DNA of 24,882 bases, taken from Burkholderia diffusa. Lineage in GTDB: Bacteria > Pseudomonadota > Gammaproteobacteria > Burkholderiales > Burkholderiaceae. The position numbers were made by a program, and so were the translations under genes. This document shows positions 6,171 through 14,798 of this stretch, in pieces (the stretch's first letter is position 1; each line of letters opens with the position of its first letter). The stretch covers positions 1 to 24,882 of the forward strand of contig NZ_CABVPN010000047.1 in assembly GCF_902499115.1 (NCBI RefSeq), read 5' to 3'. The notes under the pieces were generated by a model. It made no database searches. It was not told the DNA's origin and worked only from the letters and a program-made list of their open reading frames with translations.

Positions 6171-7520
6171 TCAATCGTCACGTGTGTGCGCGTCGCTGCC
6201 GCGCGCGAGGCGCCATGCGATCGTGCCGAGCACGCCGACCGCAACGACCAGCGCCCCCCACAGCACGTAACGGCGGATCGCGTCCTTATCGGCGGCCGGC
6301 TCCGACGGGGCCGCCGAGACCGGCAGGGCCGCGCCGACGCGCGCGGGCCGCACTTCCGGCGCCATCCCGACCAGCAGCGCATCGCGGCCCACGGCCGACG
6401 AAGGCAGCGACGCATTGCCGACGCCGAGCGTGAACGGCGGCGTGCCGCGCGCGACGAACGTCAGGGCGGCCGGATGCCAGCCGACCACGACGGACGGCTG
6501 GCCGCCGCCGAGCCCGCCGTTGCGCATGTCGACGACGATTCGCCACGCGCGATCCGGATTCGACGCGAACGCCAGCGGCGGGTTGCGCTGTTCGCCACCT
6601 TTGCCCTGCAGCCGGAACAGCACCCCGCCGGCGACGTCGCGCCACGGCGTTTGCGCGTCGGGGCGGCTCTGCAGCGTTGCGCGCGCAACCGTATTCGGCT
6701 GTGGAAGGTCGATGCGCACGCGGTCGACCGGATAAGCGCCGTCGGTGTCGAACAGATACTCGCCGGGCGCACTGCCGGCCCGCACGTGCGCGGCTTCGCG
6801 CCATTGGCGCGGCACGGCCGCGCTGTCCGCCGTGCGTGCATCGTGCGGTCGCGTTTCGGTCTCGATCGACCCGATCGAGGGCGCGCCGTCGAGCCAGTCG
6901 AGCCGCAGGTAGCGCGGCCCTGTGCCTTCGAGCGCGATGCGTTCCTGCATCAGCATGTCGCCGCCGCGCCCGACCTTCAGCAATTGCGTGCTGCCGAGCG
7001 AGCGCCAGCTGCGCAGATCGTCGCTCGCCGCGACTGCGACACGCCCCTGGTAGCTGTCGTCGCTGATGTGCACGAGCAGTGCGTCGACCTCGCCGTCCGC
7101 GTGCGACAGGTCGACGAGATCGGCCGCATGCTTCGCGCGCGCCGGCGCGGTGACGGCTGCGTGCAGCGAGCCGTCCGGCGCAACCGACACGCCGAGCGGT
7201 GCGTGCCCGTCGTCGGCGCGCGCCGGAGGCAGCGGGAACCACTGTACCGGCGTGCGCGACGGCGGCACGGCCGCCGCCGCTGGCGCATCGAGCGAGTAAG
7301 GCACGGGCTCGCCGCTGCCGTTGAAGATGCGCACGTCGCCGAGATCGTCACGCCGGCTGGCCGCATAGACGGTCTGCGGCACGGTCAGCTGGTAATACGC
7401 GGCGGTGCCGTCGAGATCCAGCGAGAAGCGTTGGGCAACGCGTTCGGCACCGGGCGTGCCGTCGGCCGCCGCGAACGACGTCAGCAGGCTCAGGCCGAGC
7501 AGGGCTGCGAGTCGCTTCAT
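6171..7520 (-). CDS. DUF3999 family protein, exported and C-terminally anchored (449 aa)
   Basis: The N-terminus (MKRLAALLGLSLLTSFAAAD) is a signal peptide with a likely cut near residue 19. The bulk is a beta-rich periplasmic domain containing QRFSLDLDGTAAYYQLTVPQ and SYQGRVAVAASDDLRSWRSL, features I associate with DUF3999. Near the C-terminus one membrane helix (about residues 415-436) is followed by a basic tail. The ATG at 7520 overlaps the stop of the upstream DUF2339 gene in ATGA, so translation is coupled. DUF3999 and DUF2339 genes commonly sit together, suggesting a shared envelope function that is not known. Assignment rests on this pairing plus the overall architecture. Confidence 0.8.
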   Translation of the reverse strand: MKRLAALLGLSLLTSFAAADGTPGAERVAQRFSLDLDGTAAYYQLTVPQTVYAASRRDDLGDVRIFNGSGEPVPYSLDAPAAAAVPPSRTPVQWFPLPPARADDGHAPLGVSVAPDGSLHAAVTAPARAKHAADLVDLSHADGEVDALLVHISDDSYQGRVAVAASDDLRSWRSLGSTQLLKVGRGGDMLMQERIALEGTGPRYLRLDWLDGAPSIGSIETETRPHDARTADSAAVPRQWREAAHVRAGSAPGEYLFDTDGAYPVDRVRIDLPQPNTVARATLQSRPDAQTPWRDVAGGVLFRLQGKGGEQRNPPLAFASNPDRAWRIVVDMRNGGLGGGQPSVVVGWHPAALTFVARGTPPFTLGVGNASLPSSAVGRDALLVGMAPEVRPARVGAALPVSAAPSEPAADKDAIRRYVLWGALVVAVGVLGTIAWRLARGSDAHTRDD

Positions 7521-10500
7521 GGTTGGTGATCATCCCGTTGGGCCGCTGCCTTCGGCGGCAGCGGCGAGAAATAGCCGATCAACAGCAGCAGGATGCCGAT
7601 ACCGATGAACGACACGATACGTTCGATGCCGGTGACGTGCGACAGGTCGAACAGGAACAGCTTGATCACCGTGAGCGCGAGCAGCGCGGCGCCGACGAAC
7701 CACAGCGGACGCAACCCGCGGCGCGTGGCCCAGATCATCGTCGCGAGCGCGCAGAGTGTCCAGTACACGGAAACCGACGCCTGCACGAGCGTCGATTCTG
7801 CCATTGCATCGAACGCGTACGGCACGCCGGTCCAGTGATGCAGCGTGCGCAACAGGATTGCGTTCAGCCACAGGAAGGCCGTCGCGCCGGCCGCGCCGAG
7901 CAACTCGACGCGGTAGTTGCCGAACGACCAGCCGAGCTTGCGCGCGCGCACGAACCACGACGCGGCGAGCGCATAGACCACCACGAGCACGAGGTCGAGC
8001 GGATTGAGCAGCGGGACGCGCGCCCAGCTGCCGCCGTCCTGCGTGAAGTTCGCGTAGAAGGTCCAGCCCCACATCACGACGATCAGCGGCAACGACGCGA
8101 GCGCACACACGCGCGCGATGCCGTCGCGGCGCGTCAGCCACATGCCGGCGAACGCGAACAGACTCCAGCCGACCATGAACACCTGCTGAATGCCGAACGA
8201 CGACAGCACGGCGTCGATGTCGTAGGCGAGGTGGAAACGGTGATGCAGCGTGCGCAGCAGCAGCGCGTTGAACCACAGGAACACGGTCGCGAGCGCCGCC
8301 AGGTCGGCCGCGAGTGGATGCCAGACGACACCGAGTGTCTTCAGGCGGCGCAGCCAGGTCGCGAATGCGACGAAGATCAGCAGTTGCGCGACGTCGAGCG
8401 GATTGAGCAGCGGCAGCCAGAACAGCGGCGACGCATCGCCGTCGCTCGTCACGCTGGCGATGCTCCACAGCCACAGCAGCGCGGCGAGCGGCGCGGCCCC
8501 CCACACCTGATACGCACGCGGGAACGCGGCGACGGGCCAGCGCAGGCGGGAGCCGGGGCCCGAAACCAGCAGAAGCAGCGCGCCGAAGCCGTAGGCCCAC
8601 GCGCTCCAGCTCCACGCGCCTTCGGGCACGAACGCGCGCAGGCGCCAGAAGCCTTCGAGCGAGAATAGTCCGCACAACGTCCAGAACATCAGCGTGTGCA
8701 GCGGCGCGATCACCGGGGCGGGGAGGGCCGCCACGGCCGACGTGCCCGTCGCGCCCGCGACCGGGCCAGCCGCCGCCGTGCCGCGCGACTGACGCAGCAG
8801 CAGCGCATAGCATGCGATGACGGCGATCGGCCACGCGAACGCGCCCATGCCCGACAGTGGCGCCTCGTGCGCATCGAACGCGCGCAATGCGAGCAGCGCG
8901 AGCACCGGCGTCAGCGCGAGTGCGGGCCATTCGGCGATCGGCCACGCGAGCTTGCGGCGCGCGACGTGTGCAAGCCATGCGGTGCCGGCTGCGAACAGCG
9001 CGGTCGCGTCGACGACGAAGCGGTCCGCATGCAGATCGACGTGGCGGCTCGCATAGACGAGGATCTCGTGCAGCCCGCCGCTTAGCCACCACAGCAGCCC
9101 CCAGGCCGCGGCCGCCGCGCCGACGTCCGGCATCCATGCGTGCCACGCGCGCGCTTCGTCGCGCCCGTGCAGCCACCAGCCCGTGAACAGCCCGGCGAGC
9201 GCGATCAGCAGCATCGCGATATACGGGCTGTTGAGCACCGGCAGCGCGTTCGTGTCGGCCGGCCCGAGCAGGCTCGTGAAGAATGCGCCGGCCGCGGCGA
9301 TCTGCATCAGCAGGCCGAAGCCGAACGGCGCAAGGCGTTTCTCGCGCACGCCGACCCACACGATCGCCGCGCCTTCGATCGCCCACGCGGCACTCGTCGT
9401 CGGGCCCGAAAATGCGAGCGGCACCGCGAGCGTCGCGAAGATCACCGCCAGCGCGAGCATCGCTTCGAACAGCAACGCGAGACGGTCGCGGCGCCGCGCG
9501 AGCCATGCGGCGACCGCGACGTAGAACGCCGACAGCGCGACCGAACTCCACGCGAGCCCGAACGGCATGTCCTTCACGAGCGCCGCCTGCAGCGCCGTCG
9601 CGACGATCGGGGTGCCGAACACGAGCGTGCCGTCCACGTAGTGGCGCAGCGCCAGTTCGCGTTTCACCGCATACAGCAGCGCGATGCCGACATACATCAG
9701 GAAGAACAGGATCAGGAACGGTTCGGTGGTCGCGAACAGCGCGGGGCGGTACGCCGTCACGCCCCACGCCGAGCCGATCGTGAACGTGAACACGAAACCG
9801 AGCAGGTTCAGCGGACGCCAGGCCTTGAACCATGCGATCGCGAAGATGCCGGCGTTCAGCAATGCGTAGTAGCTGAACAGCGCGACATGGCTGCCGTGGC
9901 CGGTCGACAGCAGGACCGGCGCGAGAAAGCCGCCCGCACTGCCCATGAATGCAAGCGGCAGCGCGTTCTGCTTCACCGCGAGGAACGCGCTCAGCGCGCA
10001 CACCGCGACCATCAGCGGGAACGCCGCGCCGACCGGCAGCAGTGCGTAGAGCTTGGTCGCGGCGAAGATCGTCAGGTACAGGATGCCGATGCCGCCGCCC
10101 TGCAGCACGAGGCCGTATGCCGCGCGGCGCGCACGCACGCGCCAGCCGATCGCCAGGAGCGCCGCCGCGGCGAGTGCCGTGCCGGCCAGGCGGAATTCGA
10201 TCGGCAGCATGTTGTTGTCGGCCGCGTACTTGAGCAGGAAAGCGACGCCGAAGAACAGCACGATGATGCCGACGCGCACGACCGTATTGCCGCCGAGCAG
10301 CCAGTCGCGCGCGGCGCGGAACGCGCGTTCGGCGATGCCGGGTTCGCGGGGTTTCGGCGGGGCGGGAGGGGCTGATGGCGAAGTCGTCGCGGGCGGATGC
10401 GTCGGCGCGCCGGCAGCGGCGGTCGCGTCGCTCGTCGGCGTGGCGACTGCCGGTGCGGGAGCCGGGATGGACGTCGACGGCGTCACGCCGGCGCGCGCGA

Positions 10501-10915
10501 CGGCCGGCTGCACGGACGGCCGCGGCGGCATTGCGGCGGGTGAAGGCGTGACGGTGGTGGGCATCGCCGGTGGCATTTGCGCGGCGCTGCCGGTCGTGGC
10601 GGCACCGGCCTTCGCGCCCGCGAGTTGACCGCGCAGCACATCGAGCTCGCGCGTGAGCGTGTCGACCGTCGCTTCGAGGCGCGCGACGCGATCGGCGAGC
10701 GGCACGGGGGCGGGTTGCGGTGTCGCGGGATTGGTGTAAATCGCGAATGCGTCGGGTATCGTGCCGCCGCTCTTGCGCTTGCGTTGCTGCAGCGCGTGAC
10801 CGATGCAGAACCCCACCGCCGCGCCGAGCAGCGTGCCGTTGGCGGCGGAGAAATCCCCGAACAATGCGGCGATACCGCCCACGATGAAACCGATTGCGGC
10901 AAAAGCCCAATTCAT
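7517..10915 (-). CDS. DUF2339 family polytopic membrane protein (1132 aa)
   Basis: A very large inner-membrane protein. Residues 1-40 form a glycine-zipper-like hairpin (IGFIVGG, GAAVGFCIG). Residues about 72-100 are a short coiled coil (DRVARLEATVDTLTRELDVL), and 104-190 a Pro/Ala/Thr linker. From about residue 212 (GGNTVVRVGIIVLFFGVAFL) to the end it is nearly all membrane helices, more than twenty by eye. This architecture is that of DUF2339. The start at 10915 has GGAG 7 nt upstream. The 3' end overlaps the DUF3999 gene by 4 nt. The function of the family is unknown; the coiled coil plus many helices suggests a scaffold or transporter-like assembly. A second long frame on the same strand (7530-10910) is a codon-bias shadow. 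Confidence 0.88.
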   Translation of the reverse strand: MNWAFAAIGFIVGGIAALFGDFSAANGTLLGAAVGFCIGHALQQRKRKSGGTIPDAFAIYTNPATPQPAPVPLADRVARLEATVDTLTRELDVLRGQLAGAKAGAATTGSAAQMPPAMPTTVTPSPAAMPPRPSVQPAVARAGVTPSTSIPAPAPAVATPTSDATAAAGAPTHPPATTSPSAPPAPPKPREPGIAERAFRAARDWLLGGNTVVRVGIIVLFFGVAFLLKYAADNNMLPIEFRLAGTALAAAALLAIGWRVRARRAAYGLVLQGGGIGILYLTIFAATKLYALLPVGAAFPLMVAVCALSAFLAVKQNALPLAFMGSAGGFLAPVLLSTGHGSHVALFSYYALLNAGIFAIAWFKAWRPLNLLGFVFTFTIGSAWGVTAYRPALFATTEPFLILFFLMYVGIALLYAVKRELALRHYVDGTLVFGTPIVATALQAALVKDMPFGLAWSSVALSAFYVAVAAWLARRRDRLALLFEAMLALAVIFATLAVPLAFSGPTTSAAWAIEGAAIVWVGVREKRLAPFGFGLLMQIAAAGAFFTSLLGPADTNALPVLNSPYIAMLLIALAGLFTGWWLHGRDEARAWHAWMPDVGAAAAAWGLLWWLSGGLHEILVYASRHVDLHADRFVVDATALFAAGTAWLAHVARRKLAWPIAEWPALALTPVLALLALRAFDAHEAPLSGMGAFAWPIAVIACYALLLRQSRGTAAAGPVAGATGTSAVAALPAPVIAPLHTLMFWTLCGLFSLEGFWRLRAFVPEGAWSWSAWAYGFGALLLLVSGPGSRLRWPVAAFPRAYQVWGAAPLAALLWLWSIASVTSDGDASPLFWLPLLNPLDVAQLLIFVAFATWLRRLKTLGVVWHPLAADLAALATVFLWFNALLLRTLHHRFHLAYDIDAVLSSFGIQQVFMVGWSLFAFAGMWLTRRDGIARVCALASLPLIVVMWGWTFYANFTQDGGSWARVPLLNPLDLVLVVVYALAASWFVRARKLGWSFGNYRVELLGAAGATAFLWLNAILLRTLHHWTGVPYAFDAMAESTLVQASVSVYWTLCALATMIWATRRGLRPLWFVGAALLALTVIKLFLFDLSHVTGIERIVSFIGIGILLLLIGYFSPLPPKAAAQRDDHQP

Positions 10916-11513
10916 CGCCTTGCTCCCTCTCTCATTTCGTTATCGTCCTTCGATCGGCGCACGGCTCGATCGAGGCTGTTTCAGTCTGGCCGGCAGGCGA
11001 ACCGGCATGCGCACGCCGTCGGCGCAGCGCCACGCCCAAGGCGCGCGGCGACGTCGCGATCAGCGTGTTTGCCGGCAATGTATCACAATGGCCATGGGGG
11101 ATTTTCTGGGTTGCGGGCGGGCTGCGAATCGTGGCTGTCGCACGTTCGCGATGCGGGGTTTCGTACGACCATTCGTTTCGCACGAACGGGGCAGACGAGG
11201 TCGTCCGATCGGACGTGGAATTGTCGCAAAGCGACGCGCGGCCTCCGCGGGTTGATGCAAAACGACACCGCTTGCGCGTCGCGCTGCTGCGCACAAGTCA
11301 TGCTCGAGATGCCCGCCGCTATTGGCCTTGCGCGTATTGCATCGCCGCAATCGAGTGCCGCCGCGCGCCGTGCCCCGCGTGGCGTGGCCGCCGGGTGTGT
11401 CGTATTTGCGCAAGCGTTTGTCGTAATTCGTCGGCAGGTCGGGGTTTTTTCTGGCAACTATGTAGGCACGCTATGCGACGCGTGAGTCCCCGCTACACGA
11501 GGAGAAGGTTTCG
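10916..11513. other. Divergent intergenic region between DUF2339 and the choline uptake genes
   Basis: Nearly 600 bp with no believable gene; open frames run through it only as extensions of shadows. It must contain promoters for both the leftward DUF2339 operon and the rightward choV. Visible small elements are TTGCGCAA (11406-11413), an 8-bp palindrome about 100 bp before choV, and a T-run at 11445-11450. No confident sigma70 site is seen. Confidence 0.5.
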
Positions 11514-12683
11514 ATGGATGCCCCCAAGGTCGTGGTCGAAGGTCTGTGCAAGGTATTTGGAAGCAACCCGCAGCAGGCACTCGACATGCTCGCTGCCGGC
11601 GCGACGAAAGATGATGTGCTCAAGCGTACCGGTCAGGTCGTCGGTGTGCACAACGTATCGTTCGACGTGCAGGAAGGCGAAATATTCGTGCTGATGGGCC
11701 TGTCCGGCTCCGGCAAATCCACGCTGATCCGCCTCGTGAACCGGCTGGTCGATCCGAGCGCCGGCAAGGTGCTGATCGACGGGCTCGACGTCGCGTCGGC
11801 ACGCCGCTCCGCGTTGACGGCGCTGCGCCGCAAGGACATGAGCATGGTGTTTCAGTCGTTCGCGCTGATGCCGCATCGCACCGTGGTATCGAATGCCGCG
11901 TTCGGCCTCGAGGTCGCAGGCGTCGGCAAGAAGGAACGTGAACGCCGTGCGATGGAGGTGCTCGAGCAGGTCGGTCTCGCACCGTTCTCGCACAAGCTAC
12001 CGTCCGAGCTGTCGGGCGGCATGCAGCAGCGCGTCGGCCTGGCCCGCGCGCTGGCCGTGAATCCGTCGCTGATGATCATGGACGAGGCGTTCTCCGCACT
12101 CGATCCGCTCAAGCGCCGCGAAATGCAGGACGTGCTGCTGCAACTGCAGAAGGAACAGCGCCGCACGATCATGTTCGTGTCGCACGATCTGGAAGAGGCG
12201 CTGCGCATCGGCAACCGCATCGCGATCATGGAAGGCGGCAGGCTCGTGCAGGTCGGCACGCCGCAGGACATCATCGCGAACCCGGCCGACGACTACGTGC
12301 GCGCGTTCTTCGACGGCATCGACACGAGCCGCTATCTGACGGCGGGCGACCTGATGCAGACGGGCGCCGTGCCGACCATGTCGAAATGCGATGCCGCGAA
12401 CGTCGCGGCGACGCTGAACGGCAGTGCCGAATACGCGTTCGTGCTGGACGCCGCCCGCAAGATCCGCGGCTTCGTCACGCGCGAGGCGATCGGTCAGGAC
12501 ACGCCGTCCGTGCGGCCGATCGAAAGCATCCGGCGCGATGCGTCGCTCGAACATGTCGTCGCGCGCGTCGTCGCGAGCCCGAATGCACTACCCGTCGTCG
12601 ACGACGACGGCTGCTACTGCGGCTCGGTCGACCGCGCACTTATCCTGAAGGCCATCACGCGCTCGCGAGGCTCCCATGTCTGA
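11514..12683 (+). CDS. choV: Choline ABC transporter ATP-binding protein ChoV (389 aa)
   Basis: This is the ATPase of an osmoprotectant/choline importer of the ProV type. Walker A is GLSGSGKST (residues 62-70), the signature is LSGGMQQR (about 165-172), Walker B is LMIMDEA (about 186-192), and the switch His follows in MFVSHD. The N-terminal GATKDDVLKRTGQVVGVHNVSF is typical of ProV/ChoV. The C-terminal 120 residues resemble a paired CBS module ending near ALPVVDDDGCYCGSVDRALI, which in relatives senses ionic strength or nucleotides. The ATG at 11514 follows GAGGAGAAGG. The gene overlaps choW by 8 nt. The call as choline rather than betaine rests on the companion ChoX. Confidence 0.9.
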   Translation: MDAPKVVVEGLCKVFGSNPQQALDMLAAGATKDDVLKRTGQVVGVHNVSFDVQEGEIFVLMGLSGSGKSTLIRLVNRLVDPSAGKVLIDGLDVASARRSALTALRRKDMSMVFQSFALMPHRTVVSNAAFGLEVAGVGKKERERRAMEVLEQVGLAPFSHKLPSELSGGMQQRVGLARALAVNPSLMIMDEAFSALDPLKRREMQDVLLQLQKEQRRTIMFVSHDLEEALRIGNRIAIMEGGRLVQVGTPQDIIANPADDYVRAFFDGIDTSRYLTAGDLMQTGAVPTMSKCDAANVAATLNGSAEYAFVLDAARKIRGFVTREAIGQDTPSVRPIESIRRDASLEHVVARVVASPNALPVVDDDGCYCGSVDRALILKAITRSRGSHV

Positions 12684-13572
12684 AATGATTCCGCTCGGTA
12701 GCTGGGTCGACCAGTCCGTTCACTACTTGCTCGACCATGACGCGGCGACGTTCGATACGATCGGTCGCGCGATCGAGGGCCTCGCCGCATTCGTCGAGCA
12801 CAGCCTGCAGGCGATCCCGATGTGGCTGATGATGGCGATCTTCATCGGTGTCGGTCTGTGGCGCGTGGGCTGGCGCTTCGCGCTGTTCACCACCGCGTCG
12901 CTGCTGCTGATCTTCGCGACGGGCTTCTGGGACCAGACGGTCATCACGCTCGGCCTCACGCTGTCGTCGACGATCGTCAGCCTCGTGCTCGGCATTCCGC
13001 TCGGCATCTGGGCGGCGAAGAGCAAGTGGGTCGCCGCGATCGTGCGTCCGATCCTCGACCTGATGCAGACGATGCCGGCGTTCGTGTATCTGATTCCGGC
13101 CGCGATGCTGTTCGGTCTCGGCCGCGTGCCGGGGATCCTGTCGACGGTGATTTTCGCGATGCCGCCGGCCGTGCGCCTGACGAGCCTCGGTATCCGTCAC
13201 GTGAACCGCGAGATCGTCGAAGCCGGCCAGGCATTCGGTTGCACGCCGTGGCAGCTGCTGTACAAGGTCCAGTTCCCGAACGCGCTGCCGTCGATCATGC
13301 AGGGCGTGAACCAGACGATCATGATGGCGCTGTCGATGGTGATCATCGCATCGATGGTCGGCGCGGGCGGCCTCGGCAACGACGTCCTTGCAAGTATCCA
13401 GCGCCTCGACATCGGCCTCGGCTTCGAAAGCGGTCTGTCGGTCGTGCTGCTCGCGATCATTCTCGACCGTATCACCGAGAGCTTCGGCCGCGCGCCGGGC
13501 ACCGTGAAAGCACCGCTGTTCTCGGGCCTGAAGCAACTGCTCCGCGCGAAGGCCACGCCCGCGCAAGCGTAA
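12676..13572 (+). CDS. choW: Choline ABC transporter permease ChoW (298 aa)
   Basis: Inner-membrane permease of the ProW/OpuAB type. About six or seven membrane helices are visible, starting near residue 52 (MWLMMAIFIGVGLWRVGW). The segment IPLGIWAAKSKW precedes the family stretch DLMQTMPAFVYLIPAAMLFG. An EAA-like loop (VEAGQAFGCTPWQLLYKVQF) contacts the ATPase. The start ATG lies inside the end of choV (ATGTCTGA), so the two are translated together. It ends 114 nt before the regulator gene, and two hairpins lie in that gap. Confidence 0.9.
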   Translation: MSEMIPLGSWVDQSVHYLLDHDAATFDTIGRAIEGLAAFVEHSLQAIPMWLMMAIFIGVGLWRVGWRFALFTTASLLLIFATGFWDQTVITLGLTLSSTIVSLVLGIPLGIWAAKSKWVAAIVRPILDLMQTMPAFVYLIPAAMLFGLGRVPGILSTVIFAMPPAVRLTSLGIRHVNREIVEAGQAFGCTPWQLLYKVQFPNALPSIMQGVNQTIMMALSMVIIASMVGAGGLGNDVLASIQRLDIGLGFESGLSVVLLAIILDRITESFGRAPGTVKAPLFSGLKQLLRAKATPAQA

Positions 13573-13578
13573 GCAACC

Positions 13579-13604
13579 GGCGGCCGGTTCGCCCTCCGGC
13601 CGCC
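13579..13604 (+). terminator. GC-rich hairpin after choW, possible attenuator or processing site
   Basis: GGCGGCCGG (13579-13587) pairs with CCGGCCGCC (13596-13604) round an 8-nt loop. No T-run follows, so it is not a strict terminator. It may lower read-through into the regulator gene or protect the 3' end of choVW mRNA. Confidence 0.4.
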
Positions 13605-13626
13605 TCCCCTGATTCGATACCGGCTT

Positions 13627-13644
13627 CCGTGGCGTTTGCCACGG
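13627..13644 (+). promoter_or_regulatory. CCGTGGC-GTTT-GCCACGG hairpin before the regulator gene
   Basis: A perfect 7-bp stem with a 4-nt loop lies 42 nt upstream of the GTG start of the AraC-type regulator. It could be an RNA structure in the leader or an operator; nothing decides between these. Confidence 0.35.
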
Positions 13645-13686
13645 GGCTGGCTGCGTGCAACCTGCTCAATTCGCCAGGAGCCCGAT

Positions 13687-14688
13687 GTGACGTCCGCCGC
13701 CGCTGCCGCCGTGCCCGCCGCTTGCGTTTCACCGGTTTCGTCCCTTGCCCATTTCGGCTTCCTGACGCTGCCGAATTTCTCGATGATCGCGTTCTCGAGC
13801 GCTGTCGAAGTGCTTCGGATGGCGAACTACGTCGGGCGATCCGACCACTACCAGTGGTCGATCTATTCGCTCGACGGTGCGCCCGTGCATGCCAGCAACG
13901 GCATCGCGGTGCGGCCGACCCAGGCGCTCGACTATACGAACCTGCCTGACGTGATGATCGTGTGCGGCGGGATCCGCATCCGCGACGTGGTCGACGACGG
14001 CGCGCGCGACACGCTCGTCGCGCTCGCTGAGCGCGGGCTGCCGCTGGGCGGCATCTGCACAGGGGCGTATGCGCTGATGTCGGGCGGTCTGCTCGACGGC
14101 TATCGCTGCACCGTGCACTGGGAGAACCTGTCCGCGCTGCATGCGGAGTTTCCGCGGGTGGGGTTCGCCGACGAGTTGTTCGTCGTCGATCGCGACCGGC
14201 TCACCTGCACCGGCGGCACCGCGCCGCTCGACCTGATGCTGAACCTCGTCGGCATGCGTTTCGGCCAGCAGCTCGCCGCGCAGGTGTCCGAGCAGTTCAT
14301 CCTGGAGCGCATCCGCAGTTCGACCGACACGCAGCCGATTCCCGTCGATGCGCGCGTCGGTTTCTCGCGCGCGGAGCTGATCGAGGTCGTGCGGCTGATG
14401 GAGGCGAACATCGAGGAGCCGCTTTCGCTCGAGGAACTCGCGCGGCTCGTGCGGCTTTCGCAACGGCACCTGCAGCGCATGTTCAAGGTTTACCTGAATG
14501 TGTCGCCCACCCACTATTACCTGACGCTGCGTCTGAAACGCGCGCGCGACCTGCTGCGCACGACCGACGCATCGATCGCGCGCGTGACGACGACGTGCGG
14601 ATTCCATTCGCCGTGTCATTTCAGCAAGGCGTATCGCGCGCAATTCGGTCACGCGCCGAGCTACGAGCGACGGTTGCCGGGGCGCTGA
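13687..14688 (+). CDS. GATase1-domain AraC-family regulator, GbdR-like (333 aa)
   Basis: The N-terminal half (about residues 17-190) is a DJ-1/PfpI-like ligand domain with the elbow GGICTGAYALMSGG and the TGGTAPLDLML signature. The C-terminal half (about 228-330) is an AraC DNA-binding domain with two helix-turn-helix motifs (SLEELARLVRLSQRHLQRMF and ARVTTTCGFHSPCHFSKAYR). This is the architecture of GlxA, ArgR, CdhR and GbdR. In pseudomonads GbdR controls choline and betaine metabolism, so its place between choW and choX suggests the same here. The start is a GTG at 13687 with AGGAG 6 nt before it; the ATG at 13685 is followed at once by a stop and cannot be used. Confidence 0.88.
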   Translation: MTSAAAAAVPAACVSPVSSLAHFGFLTLPNFSMIAFSSAVEVLRMANYVGRSDHYQWSIYSLDGAPVHASNGIAVRPTQALDYTNLPDVMIVCGGIRIRDVVDDGARDTLVALAERGLPLGGICTGAYALMSGGLLDGYRCTVHWENLSALHAEFPRVGFADELFVVDRDRLTCTGGTAPLDLMLNLVGMRFGQQLAAQVSEQFILERIRSSTDTQPIPVDARVGFSRAELIEVVRLMEANIEEPLSLEELARLVRLSQRHLQRMFKVYLNVSPTHYYLTLRLKRARDLLRTTDASIARVTTTCGFHSPCHFSKAYRAQFGHAPSYERRLPGR

Positions 14689-14798
14689 CGCGACCCGCGC
14701 GAGCCATTCGGTCCGCGACGCCGCCGGGATCTCGGCACGCGGTTTCAACACTCGATCCCGCACCCATGAAAAACGACGTCACTTTGAGGAGAAGACAG

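Noticed and set aside
9140..10375. 411-codon plus-strand frame rich in Arg, Glu and Gln
   Set aside because: Antisense to DUF2339, low complexity, no ribosome site, no family resemblance.
7530..10910. 1126-codon Arg-rich frame on the minus strand
   Set aside because: A shadow of the DUF2339 gene in another frame caused by GC-rich codons. It is extremely Arg- and Ala-rich, with no domains.
10577..11694. Open frames crossing the DUF2339-choV intergenic region
   Set aside because: They overlap real genes at both ends in wrong frames and have no plausible start or domain, so the gap is treated as regulatory.
13636..13686. Upstream extension of the AraC-type regulator
   Set aside because: The extension overlaps a hairpin and lacks a ribosome site; the GTG at 13687 has AGGAG at proper distance.
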